Of a stretch of 64,000 nt of DNA, positions 55,644-64,000 are shown in pieces. Source of the DNA: Tubulanus polymorphus (taxonomy: Eukaryota; Nemertea; Palaeonemertea; Tubulaniformes; Tubulanidae); contig NC_134031.1 of NCBI RefSeq assembly GCF_964204645.1, positions 10,270,501 through 10,334,500 of the forward strand, written 5' to 3'. The notes under the pieces are model-generated. The model saw nothing but the letters and a program-made list of their open reading frames with translations, searched no databases and was not told where the DNA came from. Within the stretch, counting starts at the first letter, position 1. Every line of letters starts with the position of its first letter. A program made the position numbers and the translations under genes.

Positions 55644-58130
55644 TGCAGAAAACCCATTATCGCTGTTTTGCAGCTATATTTATTATCATCATTATTATTA
55701 GGGTTTCTGCAGCTTTCGCAGAAACCCTATTGTAATTCTGTTGATTATTATTATTATTATTATTATATTCTTTTTCACACTGGATCGTACTGAAAGGATA
55801 TAAACAACTGCAATTTACTTTCACTGTCTGTGAAACCATTCACAAGTACCGTAAAAACCGGCATATAAGTCGAGTTTTTAACCCTTGATTTTACCACTAA
55901 ATTATTGACCTCGACTTATACGGCGAGTACAGTTTTCTACGAAGTATTTTCAGGTCACAAGAAATATTGATTTTACCAGACAAAAAAGACAGTGTCCATC
56001 TTCTTACTGCTATAACAGTTTGAATAATTATTCATGATAAATAAAGTTATTTAATGAAAAAAACTTCTTTCATTTTGACACAGCTTCATTTAAAACGATG
56101 TATTCATATATGCGCGCTCATAGCAGCGCTTAATACATTAGGCTATATATAGCGTGTGACTCACACTACTGTATAACTGTATGGTAGTGTATTATACCTG
56201 AGTGTGTGTGTAACAGTCTATTGATTAACACACAGCAGCAATCAGGCTGACGCGTGGCGGCGTGCGTGAAGGCACACATCGTTATCAAAACAAACTATTC
56301 AATACAATGATACTAGTAATTATTCTTCTAAGAGAAGGGACTCGACTTATAAGCCGGATATATGTTAAAATCATGAAATGTAGGTCTAAAAATCGACCTC
56401 GACTTATACGCCGCGTAGACTTATACGCCGGTTTTTACGGTACTACGCTGCATTGACAAATACTGTATATGATATTAATTAGAATTGCACTGTTTACTCA
56501 CTGTGAGCCTCTAAACATCAATATTTAAGCACGATTCAAACAGTATCCATATACATATATGTATTGTATACGTGTCTTATTCCCACAGCGCCTCCTAAGT
56601 ACGTGTGTTTGTGTGTCTACCCTAAAATGCATTGATAGAACTGTGTTGTTCTAGATCTGTAGTAAAGACGTAAGCAGTAGTGATATTTTTATCTGTTCTA
56701 CAAGTCGAGTGTTTTGCCGTTGAATTAGGACATTGCTCGACTGAACGCCACTGAGGAATTTTTAATAGACTTGTTTGTGTTTGTGCCGTATACAAGTTAG
56801 ATAGCATATATAGCTTCGAATTCGGCAACACTAGTTAGTGAGCATCATATATAGCTTTAATATTTCAAATTCGGCTAGTAACAAGAATATTGCTCAACGG
56901 ATTTACTTGAAACTTACGTGAGATGTACGGAACACAGGTACCATGAGGTAAGTCTCAGGGATCTTTGATTGGAGCCCCCGTTCATCCACCAGGGGGTGTT
57001 TTACTTTTAAAAATTCTGACATCGAAAAGTTACTGTGTGAGAAAATTTTTTGTCTTTGACTTTTCAGCGTCGGGCGAGCACGAAAGTTGTTCATGACAGC
57101 CCGGAGGCTAAAAAAGTCAATTGCACGCCCCATCTGCGATTAACCGTTGGGCTCTATGGGCTCGAAAATGGGACCCCAAATTTTTCAATGAGATTTTTGC
57201 TCCTAGCTCCTTAACCGTTGGAGATAGAATAGTGGTTGCAACGAGTGATCAGTAGCCCTTGACAAGACGCTTGTATTGATGTATGGTATAACTATGTCAC
57301 TCATATGGTTCTCCAGTAGCGCCACCTATAAGACGCTGGAAAACACATTTTCATCTATATCGACTAAGGGTATCAATGGGTTTCTATAAAAATTGTTACA
57401 CATGTACCTGGTTACTAAATGCAAAGAACCCCACACATAATTAGTTCCTATTTTAACCACTAGGGGGCTTAAATTTTGAAAACTCATTTCAGCATCAATT
57501 TTTCACATGTAATGCGGTCTGATTATTATGAAAATCACAAAACTTGGTATAAGTACATAGAAATGTGTAATATGCCAAGCTGCATGATTAGTTCATACAA
57601 CTACCACCAGGGGACTGTGAAAACAATGATTTCTGCTCCTAGGTTCTTAACAGTTGCCAATAGAATCGTTGTTGGAATGTGTGGTTAGTAGCCCTTTACA
57701 TGGCACTTGTATTGATATATGGATTAAGTAGGTAACTCATATGGTTCTCTAGGAGCGCCACCTACAAGTTGCTGGAAATGCATTTACATTGATAGCTACT
57801 AAGCGGATAAAGGGATTTCTATGAGAATTGATATACATGTACCTGGATATAAGATACAACGAATCCCTGACATAATAAGTTCCTATTCTAACCACTAGGG
57901 GCGTTAATGTTGAAAACTCATCCTAGCATCAGTTTTTTCGATTGTAATTCAATAGTATGCTAACCCGCAAATTACCGGCCACTTGGGCATGGTAAAAGTA
58001 CCGTATCTTCGTTATTCTCGGTGTCATTTCCCCTAACCTCGGTACATTAGACCTTTTCGTGCAGTAGCCCATGTGGATCAACATAGCCAAGTTATCAGCT
58101 GACCCCTAGGTGGCGCTCCTTATCCAGCAA
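55644..58130 (+). repeat. R repeat unit, copy 2 (first of a tandem pair)
   Basis: It directly abuts copy 3 at 58131. It carries a TA-flanked MITE (55849-56440) absent from copies 1 and 3. The putative intron is 56948-57067. CTCF-core-like sites: about 56989 (CCACCAGGGGGTG), 57315 (reverse), 57460 (CCACTAGGGGGC), 57753 (reverse) and 58103-58117 (CCCCTAGGTGGCGCT). Confidence 0.75.
55849..56440. mobile_element. Tc1/mariner-like MITE with TA duplication
   Basis: 592 bp with 22-bp inverted ends CCGTAAAAACCGGC(A/G)TATAAG, one mismatch, extending to GTC. TA lies at 55847-55848 and 56441-56442. R copies 1 (about 36843) and 3 (about 58263) keep the uninterrupted CAAGTACTACGCTGC, proving the insertion. 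The TCGACTTATA(C/A)GCCG motif recurs subterminally. No transposase. Confidence 0.9.
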
Positions 58131-60060
58131 GGCAGAAAACCGTTATCGCTGCTTTGCAGCTATATTTATTATATTATATTCTTTTTCACACTGGATCTTA
58201 CTGAAAGGATATAAACAACTGCAACTTACTTTCACTGTCGGTGAAACCATTCTGTATCACAAGTACTACGCTGCATTGACAAATACTGTGTATAATATTA
58301 ATCAGAATGCCACCGTTTTCTCACTGTGAGCCTCTAAACATCGAAATTTAAGCCCAACTCAAACAGTATCCATCTACATATGTGTATTGCCTACGTGTCA
58401 TTCCCACAGCGCCTCCTAAATACGTGTGTTTGTGTGTGTGTCCTTATATCGATAAAGCTGTGTTGTTCTAGATCTGTAGTAAACACGTAAACAGTAGTGA
58501 TATCTTTATCTCTTCTTTCTACGAATCGATTGTTGAATTAGGACATTGCTCGACTGAACGCAACTGAGGAATTTTTATGGCCTAGTTTGTGCCGTATGTT
58601 AAAGAGCATCATATATTGCTTCGAATTCGTCAACACAAGTTAGAGCAACATATATAGGCTTTAATACTTCGAATTCTGCTAGTAACAAGAATATTGCTCA
58701 ACGGATTTACTTGAAACTTATGTGTGATGTACGGAACTCAGGTACCATGAGGTAAGTCTCAGGGATCTTTGATTGGAGCCCCCGTTCATCCACCAGGGGG
58801 TGTTTTACTTTTAAAAATTCTGACATCGAAAAGTTACTGTGTGAGAAAATTTTTTGTCTTTGACTTTTCAGCTTCGGGCGAGCACGAAAGTTGTTCATGA
58901 CAGCCCGGAGGCTAAAAAAGTCAATTGCACGCCCCATCTGCGATTAACCGTTGGGCTCTATGGGCTCGAAAATGGGACCCCAAATTTTTCAATGAGATTT
59001 TTGCTCCTAGCTCCTTAACCGTTGGAGATAGAATCGTGGTTGCAATGAGTGATCAGTAGCCCTTGACAAGACGCTTGTATTGATGTATGGTATAACTATG
59101 TAACTCATAATGTTCTCCAGTAGCGCCACCTATAAGACGCTGGAAAACGCATTTTCATCTATATCGACCAAGAGTATCAATGGATTTCTATAAAAATTCA
59201 TTCACATGTACCTGGTTACTAAATGCTACGAACCCCTCATATGATTAGTTCCTATTTTAACCACTAGGGGGCGTAGATTTCGAAAAATCGATCTCAGCAT
59301 CCATTTTTCGCATGTAATGCGGTATGTTTATTAATAAAATCACAAAACTTGGTATAATTTCAAATATATGTGTGTAATATGCCAACCTGCATGATTAGTT
59401 CATATAACTGCCACCAGGGGACTAAGAAAACTACGATTTTTGCTCCTATCTCCTTAACAGTTGGTGATAGAATCGTGGATGCGATGAGGTTAGTAGCCCT
59501 TTTCAAGATACTTGTATTCATGTATGGTTTAAGTAGGTAACTTATATGGTTCTCTAGGAGCGCCACCTTCATTTTGCTGGAAATACATTTTTATTCATAT
59601 CTACTAAGCGGATAAAGGCATTTCTATGAAAATTGATACACGTATACCTGGATATGAGATACAACCAACCCCTCACATAATAAGTTCCTATTCTACCCAT
59701 AAGGGGGCGTACATTTCGAAAACTCATTCAAACATCCGTTTCCTTACGTGTAATTCAGTCATTTTATGATAGACATAAACAAAAACCTGATGTGGGTACA
59801 TATACATAAGTATAGTACGCAAACCGCCAAAATTAGTTCATACAACTGCCACTAGGGAATGGTAAAAATACTGTATCTTCGTTATTCTCGATTTCCCCTA
59901 AACTTGGTACATAAGTACTTTGCGCGTAGAAGCCCTTGTGGGTCAACATATCCATGTCATAAGTTGACCCCTAGGTGGCGCTCCTTTCAAAAGGGGAACG
60001 TTGTGAACTGCTTTCAGTGAAATGTTTGCACGCACACTTGTACGACATTGTATCCAGCAA
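58131..60060 (+). repeat. R repeat unit, copy 3 (second of a tandem pair)
   Basis: About 93-95% identical to copy 2 outside the MITE, including the putative intron (58752-58871). CTCF-core-like sites: about 58791, 59120 (reverse), 59263 (CCACTAGGGGGCGTA), 59561 (reverse) and 59968-59982 (CCCCTAGGTGGCGCT). Confidence 0.75.
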
Positions 60061-60425
60061 GGCAGAAACCCGTTATTGCAGCTATATCTATTATTAGGGT
60101 TATCTGTTTCTTCACAAAAAACCCTATTGAGATTCGCGTGATTATTATTAGGGTTTTCTGTTACATCACAGAAAACCCTATTGAGATTCGCGTGTCTCTT
60201 ATTATTATTATTATTATTTTTTTCCACACATTTTTTGTTAAAAGTACATAGGCTATTTTACATTACCGCTGTTGCCGATACAATCCGTCTGATATCATTC
60301 AGCTCACTTCGATCTACAAATACTCCGTGCGAATTTTGAAGAATCAACGTTACAAAAGCACTGTCGGGCCGTAAACATCGAAAATTGAGCCCCATTCAAA
60401 GAGCCGACATGTTTTTCTAAGTCGT
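60061..60425. repeat. Repeat block shared with 38521-38765
   Basis: It starts with hairpins AGGGTTATCTG and AGGGTTTTCTGTTAC (60095 and 60149, each with an AACCCT mate). Then come ATT repeats, TTTTTTGTTAAAAGTA, CCGATACAATCCGT and GTCGGGCCGTAAACAT. Confidence 0.7.
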
Positions 60426-60754
60426 CTTTCCGAAATCTACCGCACGTTTTGTTGTCACATCGATTATCAATTCAAGCATAAATTAACAAATTTATTAAAG
60501 ATTGCACATTCAGTCGCGGTTTTTAAAAACTAATTTTAACAGTAACCCTTTTTCCTCATCAAATTATATTACTGATACACAGGAAATTTACTACTTTAGA
60601 TTTTAAAAACGCTGTCGAGCCGTAAACATTGACAAATCGACGTGTGTCACTACATCATCATTACGGGGATCAGCTACGAGTTTCTCCTCATCCTAAGAAT
60701 CAAATCGAGTACAAATTAATTTATTACTACCAGTGATTTGGCTGCGAGCGTCAA

Positions 60755-61445
60755 GCAGTTAATTTAGCAATACTTATTTTTCTTTACCAAATTAACCGTG
60801 TATTTACTAAGATAAATCATAAGTGTACCGGGGAGTCGTAGGCCTAAAGTAAACACGCCGAAGAGATATAGCGGAGAAAAGCTGTTATGTCGACGAGGTA
60901 TCAAAATAAAAGAATATATTACTTTATTCGGCCGCGGGCTTCAACCTTTATATCAATACCATCAATACTCTACATTTCCTACAGTACATACCGATCATTG
61001 TCAAATGCACAAGGTATTAACTAAATACAAGTATATAACACAATCCTTCCCGTATGCTGGACTCACACTTGACATTCGGAGTAAGCGTTCGCTGTGGGGG
61101 AAAGGGATCGTTCGCTGTGTCGCTTGAAGTGTTTATCGAGTTTGACGCGGCTTTAGGCCTACCGGTACTGAACTTTACTGTCTCAAACAAACACAGTATA
61201 ATTGTTGCGTTTATTAACGGACTCATAGGATTGAACTTCAAAACAAAATTTACGATACTTAGGTTAGTTGTTATTCAATAGGCCTACAACCAATCTGTCC
61301 GGATGTTAGGCCTACGCATATACATAGGCCTACATAGGCTAGTAGCCTCTACTAGGTTAAGCGTTCGCTGTGGGGGGAAGGAGATCGTTCGCTGTGTCGC
61401 TTGAACTGTTTATCGAGTTTTACGCGACCTTAAGGCTTTAGTATG
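60755..61445. repeat. Dispersed repeat, partner of 53735-54350, with a local re-duplication
   Basis: It aligns with 53735-54350. After 61360, GCGTTCGCTGTGGGGGGAAG to TTACGCGACCTTAAGGCTT (61361-61440) repeats about 61085-61150 but is closer to the 54065-54135 version, suggesting a further exchange between copies. Confidence 0.7.
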
Positions 61446-61539
61446 GTGGCTGATAAGGGCCATGCGTAAAAAAAACACGTATATGCAAATGAGGGCGACA
61501 TTATGACAAAACGACAAAACTAAAATAACACGACAAAAC

Positions 61540-63005
61540 AATAATTTTGGTATTGTCGCCCGCGACAATTCATTATTTTGGTTTTATCGCCCGCGACAAT
61601 TCATTATTTTTGTTTTATCACCCGCGACAATTCATTAATTTGGTTTTGTCACCCGTGACAAATCAATATTTTGGTTTTGACGCCCATGACAATTCAATAT
61701 TTTGGTTTTATCGCCCGCGACAATTCATTATTTTGGTTTTATCGCCCGCGACAATTTTTTTTTTTTTGTCGCGGTTTTATCGCCTGCGACAATTCAATAT
61801 TTTGGTTTTGTCCCACGCGACATTTCATTATTTTGGTTTTATCGCCCGCGACAATTCATTAGTTTGTTTTTGTCGCCCGCAACAACTCAATATTTTGGTT
61901 TTATCGCCAGCGACAATTCAATATTTTGGTTTTATCGCCCGCGACAATTCATTATTTTGGTTTTATCGCCCGCGACAATTTTTTTTTTTTTTGTCGCGGT
62001 TTTATCGCCTGCGACAATTCAATATTTTGGTCTTATCGCCAGCGACAATTCATTATTTTGGTTTTATCGCCCGCGACAATTCATTATTTTGGTTTTATCG
62101 CCCGCGACAATTCATTAATTTGGTTTTGTGACCCGTGACAAATCAATATTTTGGTTTTGTCGCCCACGACAATTCAATATTTTGGTTTTATCACCCGCGA
62201 CAATTCATTATTTTGGTTTTATCGCCCGCGACAATTCATTAATTTGGTTTTGTCACCCGTGACAAATCAATATTTTGGTTTTGACGCCCACGACAATTCA
62301 ATATTTCGGTTTTATCGCCCGCGAAAATTCATTATTTTTGTTTTATCGCCCGCGACAATTCATTATTTTGGTTTTATCGCCCGCGACAATTCAATATTTT
62401 GGTTTTATCACCAGCGACAATTCATTAATTTGGTTTTGTGACCCGCGACAAATCAATATTTTGGTTTGGTCGCCCACGACAATTCAATACTTTGGTTTTA
62501 TCGCCCGCGAAAATTCATTATTTTGGTTTTATCGCCCGCGACAATTCATTATTTTGGTTTTATCGCCTGATGCGACAATTCAATATTTTGGTTTTATCGC
62601 CAGCGACAATTCATTATTTTGGTTTTATCGCCTGCGACAATTCATTATTTTGGTTTTATCGCCCGCGACAATTCATTAGTTTGGTTTTGTCGCCCGCAAC
62701 AATTCAATATTTTGGTTTTGTCCCACGCGACAATTCAATATTTTGGTTTTATCGCCTGCGACAACTCAATATTTTGGTTTTATCGCCAGCGACAATTCCT
62801 TATTTTGGTTTTATCGCCCGCGACAATTCATTATTTTGGTTTTATCGCCCGCGACAATTCATTAGTTTGTTTTTGTCGCCCGCAACAATTCAATATTTTG
62901 GTTTTATTGCCAGCGACAATTGATTATTTTAGTTTTATCACCCGCGACAATTGATTATTTTGGTTTTATCGCCCGCCACAATTAATTTTTTTGGTTTTGT
63001 CGCCC
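61540..63005. repeat. 31-bp minisatellite, about 46 units
   Basis: Unit TTTTGGTTTTATCGCCCGCG plus ACAATTCATTA (31 bp), with variants (ATTCAATA, CAGCGAC, GTCACCCGTGAC). Two ~240-bp higher-order blocks share a long T-run followed by GTCGCGG (about 61753 and 61980). Because 31 is not a multiple of 3, all three plus frames stay open, and each gives a 31-residue repeat over three units. Confidence 0.95.
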
Positions 63006-63094
63006 ACTTTATTAGCTTTTGAATAATTAGGCCAATTAATAACGTAATAAAGACTTATGCTTTCACCTATTTGAAGTCGATTAATCTGATATAG

Positions 63095-64000
63095 TACGGA
63101 AGCGATAAAGGGCCTCGAGTTGTCGAACGCGTTGGTTGGTTGTGACAGTCGTGTCGCGTCGCAGAAGGTAAAACACGTATGACTCCATGTGACTGGCGTT
63201 GCTGAAAGATGAGGACGCCAGTGATATGACGACTGTACGGAAGCGATAAAGGGCCTCGAGATGTCGCGTTCCAACTCGACAAGTCGCCATATTTATGTCG
63301 ACATACCGCGATATATCGCGTCAAGTCGACATGAATATGTCGATATATCGTGATGTTTTGACGACAACTCGAGGCCCTTTATCGCTTCCGTACTTTTTCG
63401 CCCATTTTCCACGGGACAAGCCGTCATTTGAAGACACGTTGAAATGTAAGATGAGGACGCCAGTAATATGGCGACTGTACGGAAGCGATGAAGGGCCTCG
63501 AGTTGTCGTGTTATTTATGTCGATATATCGCGATATATCACGTCAAGTCGACATGAATATGTCGACATATAGTGATGTTTTCACAACAAATTTTGCTTTT
63601 TTGCCCATTTTCCATAGGACAAGCCGTCATTTGAAGACATGTCTAAATGTAAGATGAGGATGCCAGTGATATGACGACTGAGTTTCAAGTCGTCATGAAT
63701 ATGTCGACTTGTCGCGAGGAAAATGGTCGTGAGAACGAAATATGTCGTCAAAACGTCACGATATGTCGACATATTGATGTCGACTTGACGCGATATATCG
63801 CGGTATGTCGACATAAATATGGCGACTTGTCGAGTTGGAACGCGACATCTCGAGGCCCTTTATCGCTTCCGTACGACTGAGTTTCAAGTCGTCATGAATA
63901 TGTCGAATTGTTGCGAGGAAAATGGTCGTGAGAACGAAATATGTCGTCAAAACGTCACAATATGTCGACATATTCATGTCGACTTGAAGCGATATATCGC
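63095..64000. repeat. Complex foldback region with 131-bp inverted arms
   Basis: GTACGGAAGCGATAAAGGGC begins the left arm (63235-63365) and, reversed, ends the right arm (63744-63874); the arms match at about 128 of 131 positions. Further copies of the same terminus are at 63097 (+), 63394 (-) and 63475 (+, one change), so smaller hairpins nest inside. The arms are rich in GTCGACAT, CGATATATCG and TATGTCGA palindromes. The structure continues past the window end. Confidence 0.85.

Noticed and set aside
56903-58937. Nearly identical 76-codon minus-strand frames in R copies 2 and 3
   Set aside because: They are identical because the DNA was recently duplicated; the copy 1 counterpart (37265-37456) is shorter, and no domain is visible.
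61547-62954. Several 100-190-codon open frames in the 61.5-63 kb region
   Set aside because: They are read-throughs of a 31-bp minisatellite in three frames; the peptide repeat follows from the DNA repeat.

Overview
The window is eukaryotic, animal-type nuclear DNA. It is AT-rich and almost gene-free, with GT-AG introns, polyadenylation signals, tRNA-derived repeats, and several classes of transposon known only from eukaryotes (Polinton, DIRS-like tyrosine-recombinase retroelement, Ty3/Gypsy, Helentron/Helitron2-like, hAT-like, piggyBac-like, Mutator-like). The mixture, together with many AGGCCTA words, suggests a marine invertebrate, perhaps an echinoderm, hemichordate or other non-vertebrate deuterostome. 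That placement is a guess, and no host housekeeping gene is complete here.

Layout. 1-6255 is a decayed Polinton: a fragment of an unrecognised gene, an A32-type packaging ATPase and a broken integrase. A 3.75 kb Helentron-like element (480-4234) was inserted into it, and a Ty3/Gypsy element (6261-8686; LTR, primer-binding site, gag, protease) interrupts the integrase. 10.1-11.5 kb holds dispersed and 145-bp tandem repeats. 12.0-16.4 kb is a dead DIRS-like element with inverted terminal repeats. 17.1-27.1 kb holds a piggyBac-like MITE, two Helentron-like repeats of a second family, an array of E-box palindromes, a hAT-like MITE and a second copy of the first Helentron-like family. 27-32.5 kb is repeats and unassigned DNA.

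The best coding region is 32557-35097: a short basic first exon, a 311-bp intron, then a long exon encoding two internal repeat arrays, an M48/UL36-like cysteine protease domain and an OTU cysteine protease domain. The reading frame breaks once, exactly at a 7-bp tandem duplication next to the OTU catalytic cysteine. A perfect 42-bp palindrome covers the stop codon, followed by a G/T-rich 3' region.

From 36.5 kb on, the DNA is a mosaic of duplications. A ~2-kb unit (R) occurs at 36.5-38.5 kb and twice in tandem at 55.6-60.1 kb. A ~3.5-kb segment at 38.9-42.3 kb is repeated at 49.9-53.6 kb, and the two copies serve as empty-site controls for several insertions. Other pieces are a hAT-like element with a BED-finger exon (44.3-45.3 kb), telomere-like DNA split by a MITE (43.1-43.8 kb), a 31-bp minisatellite (61.5-63.0 kb) and a large foldback structure (63.1-64.0 kb).

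The two points most worth following up are the dual-protease gene, and the fact that two unrelated repeat families (H1 and R) both carry repeated matches to the CTCF core motif.
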